Source of the DNA: SAR116 cluster bacterium AG-390-L20
GTDB taxonomy: Bacteria; Pseudomonadota; Alphaproteobacteria; Puniceispirillales; Marisalimonadaceae
Direction: 5' to 3'
Assembly: GCA_003278095.1 (NCBI GenBank)
Contig: QCHB01000009.1
Location: forward strand, 1-64,000
Length of the DNA stretch: 64,000 nt
The position numbers and the translations under genes are program-made. Shown here piece after piece: positions 44,757 through 53,976 of this stretch (its first letter is position 1; each line of letters starts with the position of its first letter). Below the pieces are notes generated by a model. The model did not search any database. It was not told the DNA's origin and worked only from the letters and a program-made list of their open reading frames with translations.

Positions 44757-46535
44757 ATGATGTTTTTTATTAATTTTAAATTAATGATATTAATTTTTTT
44801 ATTATTCCCCTTTGGAGCAAATAGTAATCAAAAATCTGATCTGAACAATTCAGAAAATTATAAACTTAATAAGGAAAGTCATTTTCTGAAATTAAAAAAA
44901 GAAGGCAAACCAGTTATTTCTGATAAATGGATGGTTGTTACTGCAAATATACAGGCTTCTAAGATTGCTGCCAAGATACTTAAAAATGGAGGAACAGCTG
45001 CAGACGCGATGATATCAGCACAGTTAGTTTTGGGTTTAGTAGAGCCAGAATCTTCTGGTCTTGGTGGTGGTGCTTTTCTAGTTTATTTTGATAATAAAAC
45101 AAAAGAAATCATAACTTTAGATGGTCGAGAAACAGCCCCACTATTAATCAAGGAAAATATATTTCAAGATACTAACGGTAATCCATTAAAATTTTTTGAT
45201 GCTGTTGTAGGAGGCAAATCTGTTGGGACTCCCGGCACTCCAGCTTTGCTTGAAGAGACACATAAAAGATGGGGTAAAACAGATTGGTCTTTACTATTTG
45301 AAGATGCCATTAATTTATCTAAAAATGGTTTTGTCATTTCGAAAAAACTTAGCTCTTCTATTAAAAGAAGTAAACGTTCTTTGAGTAAATTTTTGAATAC
45401 AAAAACTTATTTTTTGCCAAATGATAAACCGTTAAAATCAGGAAATATTCATTATAACAAAAATTATGCAGATACTCTCAAAGCTTTTGCAGAGGAGGGA
45501 TCAAAAGTTTTTTATCAAGGTTTTATAGCTAATGATATTGTTGCAACTGTTAACAATGCTAGTCTAAATCCAGGAGTTTTATCTCATAAGGATATGCATA
45601 ATTATAAGGTAATTCAAAGAGAGCCTGTATGTTCAAGATATAGAGAATATGAAGTATGCGGAATGGGTCCTCCATCTTCAGGCGCATTAACAATTGCACA
45701 AATACTAGGAATTTTAGAAAATTATGAAATTTCAAAACTTGGTCCTAAAAATCCTGAAACATGGAGATTAATAGGAGATGCCTCAAGATTAGCTTTCGCA
45801 GATAGATCTCTCTATATGGCTGATAGTGACTATGTAAATGTTCCAATTAATGCGTTAATTAGTAAAATTTACTTAAATGAACGTTCACAATTGATAGATA
45901 GAAAAAATAAAACAGAAAAAATTAAAGCTGGAAATTTAACCAGTAAATCGTCTCTAAATTGGGGTAAAGACCATTCTATCGAGTTACCTTCAACGTCACA
46001 TATTTCTATAGTAGATAAATACGGAAATGCATTGTCAATGACCACTACGATTGAAAACGGATTTGGTTCTAGGTTAATGACTAATAGTGGGTTCTTACTT
46101 AACAATGAATTAACTGATTTCTCATTTAAATCATTCAAAAATGGGAAAAAAATAGCCAATAATATTGAACCTGGTAAAAGACCGAGATCATCTATGGCTC
46201 CTACTATTATCTTAAAAAATGGTAAACCTGTTTATATTTTAGGAAGTCCTGGTGGAAGTAATATTATTGGATATGTTTCAAATGCTATAATTTCAATGAT
46301 TGATTGGAAATACAATGCCCAAGAAGCTGCATCGGTAGCTCATGGAATAAATAAATTTGGAACTTATTATTTAGAGAAAAATACTATTATGAGTAAGCTA
46401 TTGCCCTCATTAGAAGCTATGAAATATAAAGTTAAATTAAGAAGTTTTTCGTCTGGATTAAATATTATTCATATAGGTGATAAATTATATGGAGGATCTG
46501 ACCATAGAAGAGAGGGAATAGCTATTGGCAATTAA
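44757..46535 (+). CDS. Gamma-glutamyltransferase (Ntn hydrolase)
   Basis: Exported enzyme of 592 residues that hydrolyses or transfers the gamma-glutamyl group of glutathione and related compounds. The start at 44757 follows CTGGAGAA and gives a signal peptide (hydrophobic FKLMILIFLLFPFGANS). The precursor cleaves at the Thr in LPSTSHISIVD; PESSGLGGGAFLV, RPRSSMAPTI and GSPGGSNIIGYV are the substrate and oxyanion motifs. An upstream in-frame ATG at 44694 lies inside the preceding gene. Provides amino acids from peptide-like compounds. Confidence 0.93.
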   Translation: MMFFINFKLMILIFLLFPFGANSNQKSDLNNSENYKLNKESHFLKLKKEGKPVISDKWMVVTANIQASKIAAKILKNGGTAADAMISAQLVLGLVEPESSGLGGGAFLVYFDNKTKEIITLDGRETAPLLIKENIFQDTNGNPLKFFDAVVGGKSVGTPGTPALLEETHKRWGKTDWSLLFEDAINLSKNGFVISKKLSSSIKRSKRSLSKFLNTKTYFLPNDKPLKSGNIHYNKNYADTLKAFAEEGSKVFYQGFIANDIVATVNNASLNPGVLSHKDMHNYKVIQREPVCSRYREYEVCGMGPPSSGALTIAQILGILENYEISKLGPKNPETWRLIGDASRLAFADRSLYMADSDYVNVPINALISKIYLNERSQLIDRKNKTEKIKAGNLTSKSSLNWGKDHSIELPSTSHISIVDKYGNALSMTTTIENGFGSRLMTNSGFLLNNELTDFSFKSFKNGKKIANNIEPGKRPRSSMAPTIILKNGKPVYILGSPGGSNIIGYVSNAIISMIDWKYNAQEAASVAHGINKFGTYYLEKNTIMSKLLPSLEAMKYKVKLRSFSSGLNIIHIGDKLYGGSDHRREGIAIGN

Positions 46536-46539
46536 ATAA

Positions 46540-48396
46540 TTAATCTAAACTTCCTAGTGGTTTTAATTTTTCAATAAATTCATCTAATACTTTTTTATAA
46601 TTAACAAATAAACTTAAACGTTTTCTCGTCAATCCTTTTTCTTTTGCTTTCAAGAAATATTTTTTGGCATCTTCATCTTTTCCTTTAGCTAAAAGAACAT
46701 AAGAATAAAACCCTAGCATTACTGGATCAATATCTTTTACGTCTAATTTTGGTGCTATTATACGTTCAATTGAAACTAAGTCATTGTTTTGATAATAAGC
46801 AGCAATTAAATTTTTGGTAATAAAAAATCCATTATCATTTGGAGCCAATTGCAATGCATTTTTGTAAAAAGAAATTGCTGATTTTAAATCCGAACATCTT
46901 TTGTATATTGAACCTGCAATTGAAAAAGCATCTACTGAACCACCTGCATCAATAGCTTTCTTTAAAAATGATTTAGATTTTTCACAATCTTTCGAAACAT
47001 AACGAAATTCAACCAAAGCTCTTAATGCATATGCTCCTGGATCTTTAAACGCAGCAACATCAGCTTTAGAATATTCTACTAATTTTTTTATATCGCTTTT
47101 TTTATCTTTTGATAAACCAAGTCTTATTCTTTGATAAATTCCCCATGCCATACCGTTGTAAATAGCTGGTGATTTTGGTCCCAAACTTTTTCTTAATTGT
47201 TCTTGATATTCAAGGTATTTTTTATGACCATCTATTGTATATTTTCTCCACTCAGCACGCGAGTTTAAAACCAAAGTCAAATTTTGAATATTTTTTACTC
47301 TTTTTGCATATATGTCACCAGTTGATCCTGTAACTACTTTTACTTGGAGATGTTTTAGTATTTTATTGCCTATATTATCTTGAACTTTAAAAATATCCTT
47401 TAAATCAAATTCCTCTTTATCAGACCAAACAACTTTATTCTGTTTTAAATCAACTAACTGTAAATTCAATCTAGATTGATTAATAATTGTTTGAATAGAT
47501 CCCTTAATCACATAATCTGCGTTATATTCATCTCTAAATTGTGTTTCTGAATAATTATTTTTTTTTGCATGTTGGCTAGTCGTTCCAGACAAAACTCTAA
47601 TACCAATATATTTGGAAAGACTTGAGATCATGCTTTCCGTCAATGCAGGACTTATACCTTTAGTATCGTCTGCATTTGATAGATTTTCAAATGGATAGAC
47701 TAAAATAGTAGGAATAGATAATGTTGAAATTGCATTATCATTATCTATTTTATTTCCCTTTTCAAAGACACCTGAGAAGAACAGACCTACAAAGACAGCC
47801 GCTATAGCTCCTCCTATCATGGCTATTAACTTGGTATTGGATGATTGAGACTTAAGCTTTCTCTTCTGTGATGGGTCTAATAATAAATCATATGCATGAA
47901 ACTGGTTTTGTTTGACCTTTTGCATTCCTAAATCATTGAACTCATACTTTGTTTTATTAGCTACCAGATCATAAACATTTTTGGATATAGTAATTCCACA
48001 TGGCTGAGCTAGAGCTTCTAATCTGGCTGCAATGTTAACACCATCACCCATCAGGTTCTTATCACCCTGCTTTACCACATCTCCCATATTAATACCTATA
48101 CGGTATTCTAGCTTTACTTCTGTTATATCTTTATTATTACGGGCTTTAATTTGTTTTTGGAACTCTACAGCTGTGTTAACGGCAGCGACTACACTAGGAA
48201 ACTCTGCAAAAACAGAGTCGCCTCCTGTGTTAAATATACGGCCTTTTTGTTTGTTTATCAGAGGTTCTATAATTTTATTACAGGCATTGAGACTAGCAAG
48301 CGTAGCGTCCTCATCTTTTTCCATATGTTTACTATAGCCAACTACGTCAGTGGCAAATATTACTGCTATTTTGCGATCTATGTCTGGAGAACTCAT
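46540..48396 (-). CDS. Class III adenylate/guanylate cyclase with TolB-like and TPR domains
   Basis: Signalling enzyme of 618 residues. The catalytic domain (residues 1-170) shows Asp17 in IFATDVVGYS and Asp60 in NTGGDSVFAEF for metals, and GDGVNIAARLE with the transition-state Arg. One transmembrane helix near 205-225 (AMIGGAIAAVFVGLFFSGV) places the rest outside: a TolB/FlgO-like domain (TILVYPFENLS..., NADYVIKGSI) and a C-terminal TPR array. The start at 48396 is where similarity to its paralogue begins. Whether the product is cAMP or cGMP cannot be read off. Confidence 0.9.
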   Translation of the reverse strand: MSSPDIDRKIAVIFATDVVGYSKHMEKDEDATLASLNACNKIIEPLINKQKGRIFNTGGDSVFAEFPSVVAAVNTAVEFQKQIKARNNKDITEVKLEYRIGINMGDVVKQGDKNLMGDGVNIAARLEALAQPCGITISKNVYDLVANKTKYEFNDLGMQKVKQNQFHAYDLLLDPSQKRKLKSQSSNTKLIAMIGGAIAAVFVGLFFSGVFEKGNKIDNDNAISTLSIPTILVYPFENLSNADDTKGISPALTESMISSLSKYIGIRVLSGTTSQHAKKNNYSETQFRDEYNADYVIKGSIQTIINQSRLNLQLVDLKQNKVVWSDKEEFDLKDIFKVQDNIGNKILKHLQVKVVTGSTGDIYAKRVKNIQNLTLVLNSRAEWRKYTIDGHKKYLEYQEQLRKSLGPKSPAIYNGMAWGIYQRIRLGLSKDKKSDIKKLVEYSKADVAAFKDPGAYALRALVEFRYVSKDCEKSKSFLKKAIDAGGSVDAFSIAGSIYKRCSDLKSAISFYKNALQLAPNDNGFFITKNLIAAYYQNNDLVSIERIIAPKLDVKDIDPVMLGFYSYVLLAKGKDEDAKKYFLKAKEKGLTRKRLSLFVNYKKVLDEFIEKLKPLGSLD

Positions 48397-48580
48397 AAAA
48401 ATTATATTAGATGTAAAAAAGATAATATTCAATAAGCATTTTTGTCTAAAAATTAATCAAATTTTTTATAAAGTACATTGATAAAGCAATTAAAAATATT
48501 TGGGGTTTAAACTTTAACATTAGTTGAAAACTGTCGTTGTGTGTTGATATAAGTCTATTTTAATTTTATTTGGAGTTGAT

Positions 48581-48838
48581 ATGTCTATTAAAGTTTCTGT
48601 TGTTGAAAAAAAAGTTACTGAGATTGTAAATCAATATAACTTGGATGAATATTATATTAATGAAAGCTATGGTTCAGTCAAAAGGTTTAATCAATTAGTT
48701 AATGGTGACGAACTTAAAAATGGTGAAATACCTCTTCCAGTTTTTCTTAGTGAAATAAGACCTAATAACATAATAAAAACACCTGAAAAACATGTTAAAG
48801 ATAATTTAACTATCGAAGCCGGATATATTCAACACTAG
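48581..48838 (+). CDS. Small unknown protein
   Basis: Protein of 85 residues with GGAG before the ATG. The sequence is charged and soluble, with a conserved-looking ESYGSVKRFNQLVNGDELKNG centre. Family not recognised. It stands alone between the cyclase and the converging acetoacetyl-CoA reductase; a good ribosome site and length support it as a gene. Confidence 0.6.
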   Translation: MSIKVSVVEKKVTEIVNQYNLDEYYINESYGSVKRFNQLVNGDELKNGEIPLPVFLSEIRPNNIIKTPEKHVKDNLTIEAGYIQH

Positions 48839-48854
48839 TAACTATAATTTAATA

Positions 48855-49625
48855 TTAATACATATGATGGCCACCGTTTATAGAGATAGTTGACCCAGTT
48901 ACAAACTGTGTGTCTTCCCTTGCTAGGAAAGAAACTGCTCGCGCTATCTCAATTGGGTGTCCTAATCTTCCCACAGGAATTGTGCTTACAATTTTTTCTA
49001 AAACATTCTCTGGTACAGAGGCAACCATTTCAGTGTCAACATAACCAGGTGCAACTGTATTAGCTGTTATATTATATCTGGCACCTTCCAACGCTATGGC
49101 TTTGGTCATTCCAACAATTCCTGCCTTTGCAGCACAATAATTAATTTGACCATATTGTCCTGCTTGTCCATTTACTGAAGATATATTAATTATTCTTCCA
49201 AACTTACTAACTGTCATTTCTTCCCAACAAGCTTTAGTCATGTTGAAAACAGATCCAAGATTTGTATCAATAACTTCCTGCCAATCACTTGGGGTCATTT
49301 TTTTTATAGTTCTGTCTCTTGTAATACCAGCGTTATTTACAAGAATAGAGACAGTCCCATAAGTTTTTATTATTTGTTCAACAGCATCAATGCAAGAGTT
49401 ATGATTTGATACGTCCCATTTCAAAACTTCTATATTAGTTTGTGTTTTAAAAATGTTTGCTTGATTATCATCTTTTGCATAACCAGCAATAACCTTTGCA
49501 CCAGCTTGATTAAGTATTTCGCATATACCTTTTCCAATACCTCTAGTACCTCCAGTTACAATAGCAACTTTTCCAACCAGGTAGTCTTTATTATTATCAG
49601 ATGGCAAATTATTCATATTAATCAT
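48855..49625 (-). CDS. phaB: Acetoacetyl-CoA reductase
   Basis: SDR of 256 residues reducing acetoacetyl-CoA to 3-hydroxybutyryl-CoA with NADPH for PHB synthesis. Motifs: VTGGTRGIGKGI, NNAGITRD, SSVNGQAGQYGQINYCAAKAGIVG with Ser, Tyr and Lys, and the PhaB-like tail NTVAPGYVDTEMV. GAGG lies eight bases before the ATG. The short N-terminal extension before DYLVGKVAIV is slightly longer than usual. It is 116 bases downstream of phaZ. Confidence 0.92.
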   Translation of the reverse strand: MINMNNLPSDNNKDYLVGKVAIVTGGTRGIGKGICEILNQAGAKVIAGYAKDDNQANIFKTQTNIEVLKWDVSNHNSCIDAVEQIIKTYGTVSILVNNAGITRDRTIKKMTPSDWQEVIDTNLGSVFNMTKACWEEMTVSKFGRIINISSVNGQAGQYGQINYCAAKAGIVGMTKAIALEGARYNITANTVAPGYVDTEMVASVPENVLEKIVSTIPVGRLGHPIEIARAVSFLAREDTQFVTGSTISINGGHHMY

Positions 49626-49741
49626 TCATCAAACCTCAATTTGATACATTCATTAAAGATAAATACTAAAATGGTAAACTAAGGATTTAATGTTATATTA
49701 AACTAAAAAAAAATGATTAAAAATTAACCAAAATATACGTT

Positions 49742-50977
49742 TTAACAATCATAATTATTATTATCTAGAAACTTTAAAAATTTTGGCTTTATTTCATTTC
49801 TCCATGCCTTTCCACTAAAAATTCCATAATGACCAGCATTTTTTTGTAAATGAGAGATTTTTTTATTTTTTGGTAGTTTCTTCAATAATTTCACTGCAGC
49901 TAAGCATTGTCCAGGTGCTGAAATATCATCATTAGCACCTTCTATTATAAATACAGCAGTATTTTGAATATTTTCTATATCAATTTTTTTATTATCAATT
50001 GAAAATTTATTTAGTGCGATTTCTCTGTTTTTAAAAATTCTATCAACTGTGGATAGATAAAACTCTGCTGTCATATCCATAACTGCTAAATATTCATCAT
50101 AAAAAGTATTGTGTCTATCTACTTCAGATGCTTCACCATTTATTTCTCTTAAAATCTGATCATGGAAAGCTTTTTGATGGGTTTGTGGGTTCATTGATAA
50201 AAAAGATAAAATTTGGATTATACCAGGATAGACCATCCTACCAACACCTTTATAATTTACACCTACTGACATGGTCATAGTATTTTTTAATTTATCCATC
50301 TGTATTTTGTTTCCAAAATCAGTGACTGCTGTTGGATTTGCTTCTGGATCAATAGGTCCTCCTATTAAAGTTAGAGTAGATGGGACAAACTTTTTCTCTT
50401 TAGCAAGAAAAGCTGTTGCTGCTAATGCTAATGGAGCTGGTTGACATACTGCGATAACATTTAATTTTGGAGCAAGTTTTTTAAAGAAATTTATTAAATA
50501 TTTTGTAAAATCTTCTATATCAAATTTTCCATGTGAACTGGGAATATCTCTCGCATTTTTCCAGTCGGTAACGTAAACATCACAATCAGGCAAAAGTGAT
50601 ATAACTGTATTTCGAACTAAAGTAGAATAATGACCTGACATTGGAGCAATTATAAGTACTTTTCGTTCTTTATTATTATTATTTTCTTTTTCAAATTTTA
50701 TAAGATTACAAAAAGGAAAATCCATTATAATTTTTTCATTAACATAATATTCTTTATTTCCAGAAATATATGAAGAAATACCCCAATCTGGTTTTGAAGA
50801 TATTCTAGATAATGAATGCTCTGTTACCTTTCCCCACGCAGCAAAGGCAGGGGGCAATGGACTTGGAAGCAACCCAAATATAGGATTGTTCCAAAATGTT
50901 CTAGTTGAAGACGCAAGCCACTGATAATACTGTTTGTTAATTTCAAAAAGATCATAAGATTGTGTTGGCGATAACAT
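49742..50977 (-). CDS. phaZ: Intracellular polyhydroxyalkanoate depolymerase
   Basis: Cytoplasmic PHB depolymerase of 411 residues that releases 3-hydroxybutyrate from granules. The catalytic nucleophile is Cys178 in IAVCQPAPLALA, as in intracellular PhaZ1 enzymes (which replace the lipase Ser). Other typical blocks are the WGISSY and APMSGHYSTLVRNTV, and the C-terminal NAGHYGIFSGKAWRNEI with the catalytic His. It diverges from phaC (73-base gap). Confidence 0.92.
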   Translation of the reverse strand: MLSPTQSYDLFEINKQYYQWLASSTRTFWNNPIFGLLPSPLPPAFAAWGKVTEHSLSRISSKPDWGISSYISGNKEYYVNEKIIMDFPFCNLIKFEKENNNNKERKVLIIAPMSGHYSTLVRNTVISLLPDCDVYVTDWKNARDIPSSHGKFDIEDFTKYLINFFKKLAPKLNVIAVCQPAPLALAATAFLAKEKKFVPSTLTLIGGPIDPEANPTAVTDFGNKIQMDKLKNTMTMSVGVNYKGVGRMVYPGIIQILSFLSMNPQTHQKAFHDQILREINGEASEVDRHNTFYDEYLAVMDMTAEFYLSTVDRIFKNREIALNKFSIDNKKIDIENIQNTAVFIIEGANDDISAPGQCLAAVKLLKKLPKNKKISHLQKNAGHYGIFSGKAWRNEIKPKFLKFLDNNNYDC

Positions 50978-51050
50978 TATTACCCCTTTAAAAAATTAAC
51001 TAGTTAACTTATTATAACACTATGATTAAAAACTCACAAAGGCAAATAAA

Positions 51051-52823
51051 TTGAAGGATAATAAAAATCAATACGAAAATTTTGATTTTAATGAACTCAA
51101 AAAAAATTTAGAAAAAGTTGATGTTCTTACAAAAAGATTAGTATTTATAATAGCATCTAAATCTAAGAAGCAACAAATAACTCAACCAAATCAAGATCTT
51201 TACTATAAAGCTGCAGCTAAATATTTTTCTGAAATACTTTCAAACCCTTCTAAATTAATAGAAAACCAAGTTAAGTATTACAAATCATCTTTAGAAACGT
51301 GGTCAGATGTCCAAAGATATTTTCTCAAGCAAGAAAATAATAATTCAAAAAAAAATGATAAACGCTTTAGAAGTGTTACGTGGGAAGAAAATCCATATTT
51401 TAAAATGATAAAGCAACAATATCTTACTTCTTCAGATATAATTCAGGAAACTATTACGGGAATAGATGGTCTTAGTCATCCTGAGCAAAAACAAATTACT
51501 TTTTTTACAAAGCAAATGCTGGAGTTTTTTTCTCCCACAAATTTTCTAATGACAAACCCAGACGCACTTCAAGAGGCTATGGAAACTAAGGGTCAGTCGT
51601 TAGTGAATGGATTAGAAAATTTAGTTGATGATCTTGAAAAGAATGATGGTGAATTTAATGTCTCTCTTACTGATGAAACTGCATTTGAGATAGGGAAAAA
51701 TATTGCTAATGCCGAAGGATCCGTAATCTATGAAAATAAGTTATATCAATTAATTTACTATAAACCAACTCAAGAAATATCACATCAAATACCAATATTA
51801 ATAATCCCTCCCTGGATAAATAAATTTTACATTTTAGATCTAAAACCAGAAAATAGTTTTATTAAATTTTTATTGAGCAAGGGTATTCCAGTTTTTTTAA
51901 TGTCTTGGGTTAATCCTGACAGCAGTCATTCTGAAATAGGTTATGATGATTATCTTAAAGATGGTTTACTGGACGCTATTGAACAAACTAGAAGGTTTTA
52001 TTCTGTAGATTTAATAAATTCAATCGGTTATTGCATTGGAGGTACACTATTAGCTACAGGATTGAGTTATCTAAATGCAAGAAAATTAGAATATATTAAG
52101 TCAGCATCTTTTTTTACTACTCTTACTGATTTTGAAGATCCAGGGGATTTATCAATATTTGTTTCAGATGAGTATTTAAATACAATTAAAGATCAAATTG
52201 ATGATCTTGGTTTTATGGATGGTGATTTTTTATCCCAAACATTTAGTTTTTTAAGGTCTAATGACCTAATTTATGGTCCTGCAGTAAAGTCATATTTAAT
52301 GGGTAAAAAGCCTCCACCATTTGACCTGTTATATTGGAATAGTGATTCAACAAATTTACCTGGGAAAATGGCTCTAGAATATTTAGAAAAATTTTATAAA
52401 AATAACGATTTCTCAAAAGGTAAGCTAGAAGTTTTAGGTGAAAAAGTTAATTTAGAACAAATTTCGCAACCTATTATAGTTATTGGAACTTTTAATGACC
52501 ATATAGCTCCATGGAAATCATCTTTTAACGGTTTGAGTAAAACCTCTGGAGAAAAAGTATTTATTCTTGCAGGAAGCGGACATATTGCAGGAATAATTAA
52601 TCCAGAACATTCTAATAAATACGGGTATTGGATCAATAATGAAAATTATTCAACTCCTGAAAAATGGTTCAATAGTTCTATTAATAAAAATGGTTCTTGG
52701 TGGAATGAATGGTATGAATGGAAAAAACAATTTTTAGCAGAGAAAATAATTTCAACTAAAATGATTGAAATTACTGAAATAGAACCTGCTCCAGGACGTT
52801 ATGTAAAAAAGAAAAATAAATAA
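51051..52823 (+). CDS. phaC: Class I poly(3-hydroxyalkanoate) synthase
   Basis: PHA synthase of 590 residues that polymerises 3-hydroxyacyl-CoA at the granule surface. The lipase-like box is SIGYCIGGTL with Cys328, joined by Asp in GTFNDHIAPW and His in AGSGHIAGIINP. NGLENLVDDLEKNDG and VPIL-type strands before it are class I features. TTG start with AAAGG nine bases upstream. It is followed by phasin and PhaR. Confidence 0.94.
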   Translation: MKDNKNQYENFDFNELKKNLEKVDVLTKRLVFIIASKSKKQQITQPNQDLYYKAAAKYFSEILSNPSKLIENQVKYYKSSLETWSDVQRYFLKQENNNSKKNDKRFRSVTWEENPYFKMIKQQYLTSSDIIQETITGIDGLSHPEQKQITFFTKQMLEFFSPTNFLMTNPDALQEAMETKGQSLVNGLENLVDDLEKNDGEFNVSLTDETAFEIGKNIANAEGSVIYENKLYQLIYYKPTQEISHQIPILIIPPWINKFYILDLKPENSFIKFLLSKGIPVFLMSWVNPDSSHSEIGYDDYLKDGLLDAIEQTRRFYSVDLINSIGYCIGGTLLATGLSYLNARKLEYIKSASFFTTLTDFEDPGDLSIFVSDEYLNTIKDQIDDLGFMDGDFLSQTFSFLRSNDLIYGPAVKSYLMGKKPPPFDLLYWNSDSTNLPGKMALEYLEKFYKNNDFSKGKLEVLGEKVNLEQISQPIIVIGTFNDHIAPWKSSFNGLSKTSGEKVFILAGSGHIAGIINPEHSNKYGYWINNENYSTPEKWFNSSINKNGSWWNEWYEWKKQFLAEKIISTKMIEITEIEPAPGRYVKKKNK

Positions 52824-52877
52824 TTTGCAGTTGCAGCATTTTTCTATTGACAATTTCTGCAATGCGGCATATATATT
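52824..52877 (+). promoter_or_regulatory. phaP promoter with TGC-rich repeats, candidate PhaR operator
   Basis: TTGACA (52847-52852), 17 bases, TATATA (52870-52875) make a near-consensus sigma-70 promoter. GCAGTTGCAGCA lies upstream of the -35 box and GCAATGCGGCA lies between -35 and -10; both are TGC/GCA-rich, as PhaR operators are known to be in Paracoccus and Ralstonia. PhaR bound here would block RNA polymerase until PHB granules titrate it. Confidence 0.6.
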
Positions 52878-52907
52878 ATTTATGTTAATCAAATTATGGA
52901 GCACTTT

Positions 52908-53330
52908 ATGTTTACATTTGACGAATACACAAAAAATTTTGAGAAGTTTTCTACTCAAAACCCTTTTTTGTCTTCACATTCCTTAGATGGTATACTTGAA
53001 TTCAATTCAAAGTTATCAAAAATCGCATTGGAAACAATTAAAAAAAATACAGAGCTTAGCCAAGAATGGTCTAAAGAAACATTGAATTCACTAGACACAT
53101 TTACTAAGACACAGAAAAATCCAAGCGACTATTCAAAAGTAATAAACGATTTTGTTACTCAACAAACACAATCTTCTCCAAAACATATAGCTGAATTTGC
53201 TGAAATAGCAAAAAAGGCTCAATTGGATACTATAGATTTATATATGTCTGCTGGAAAAGAAATGAACGAAGAAATGACTAAAACAGCAAAAAAAACATCA
53301 AATAAAACTGTTGTGACATCTTCAGAATAA
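52908..53330 (+). CDS. phaP: Phasin (PHB granule-associated protein)
   Basis: Small amphipathic granule protein of 140 residues, rich in Lys, Glu, Ser and Thr and almost all helical, as phasins are. The start at 52908 has GGAG six bases upstream; ATG at 52896 lies before that site. Internal blocks SKIALETIKKNTELSQEWSKE and KHIAEFAEIAKKAQLD fit the phasin pattern. Its promoter carries putative PhaR sites. Confidence 0.85.
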   Translation: MFTFDEYTKNFEKFSTQNPFLSSHSLDGILEFNSKLSKIALETIKKNTELSQEWSKETLNSLDTFTKTQKNPSDYSKVINDFVTQQTQSSPKHIAEFAEIAKKAQLDTIDLYMSAGKEMNEEMTKTAKKTSNKTVVTSSE

Positions 53331-53338
53331 TTTATCAT

Positions 53339-53377
53339 AGACACTAGTAAAGAATATAATATTCTTTACTAGTGTCT
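53339..53377. repeat. Perfect 18-base inverted repeat between phaP and phaR
   Basis: AGACACTAGTAAAGAATA and its exact complement are separated by TAA. It starts 8 bases after the phaP stop and ends 27 bases before the phaR TTG. It could be a transcription terminator or attenuating stem that lowers phaR relative to phaP, although no T run follows, or an operator palindrome. Confidence 0.8.
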
Positions 53378-53404
53378 AACTTTGAATTTACGAGGTAATA
53401 AATC

Positions 53405-53971
53405 TTGTCTGAAGAACAAATATTGATAACCCGATATTCAAGCAGACGTTTATATAATACCAATTCAAGTGAATATGTTACACTTGAGGAAATATCAACA
53501 CTTATTAAAAGTGGTAAAAATATAAAAATAATTGATAAGCAAACTGGCGAAGATTTAACTAAACAATATCTTCTTCAAATAATCTCTGATATTGAAAACA
53601 AAGATGGTAACGTACTTCCAGAGAATATGTTGACTGAAATAATTAAAAGTTATAGCAATGCAACAGAAAAAATCATGCCAGACATGGTGGCTAAAACATT
53701 TAAGTTCTACCAAAACCAACAAAGTGAATTTTTAAAACATCTCAACACTAAAAGTGCCAATCCATTCACGGACAAATCCAGTTCAGAATTAATGCAAGAT
53801 TGGCAGTCAAAACAATTTGAATTGATGAAAGATTTTCTAAATCCCTGGGATAAAAAAGAAACTACAGAAAATCCCTCTAATGAAAAATCGTCACTGAGTG
53901 ACAAAGACGAAATTGAAATTTTAAAAAAACAAATGTCTGAACTTAAAGAAGAGTTAAATAAGAAAAAGTAA
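53405..53971 (+). CDS. phaR: Polyhydroxyalkanoate synthesis repressor PhaR
   Basis: Regulator of 188 residues. The N-terminal PHB/PHA accumulation domain is clear (TRYSSRRLYNTNSSEYVTLE, then IKIIDKQTGEDLTKQYLLQI), the part that binds both DNA and PHB. The C-terminal half is helical with a final coiled coil. TTG start with GAGG upstream. Represses phasin until granules form; likely target is the phaP promoter 0.5 kb upstream. Converges on a cyclase gene. Confidence 0.93.
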   Translation: MSEEQILITRYSSRRLYNTNSSEYVTLEEISTLIKSGKNIKIIDKQTGEDLTKQYLLQIISDIENKDGNVLPENMLTEIIKSYSNATEKIMPDMVAKTFKFYQNQQSEFLKHLNTKSANPFTDKSSSELMQDWQSKQFELMKDFLNPWDKKETTENPSNEKSSLSDKDEIEILKKQMSELKEELNKKK

Positions 53972-53976
53972 ATCTT

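Noticed and set aside
48032-48435. Rightward open frames inside the cyclase gene, and similar ones at 55466-55813
   Set aside because: Both are mirror frames opposite the conserved cyclase domain of the two paralogues, with no ribosome site.
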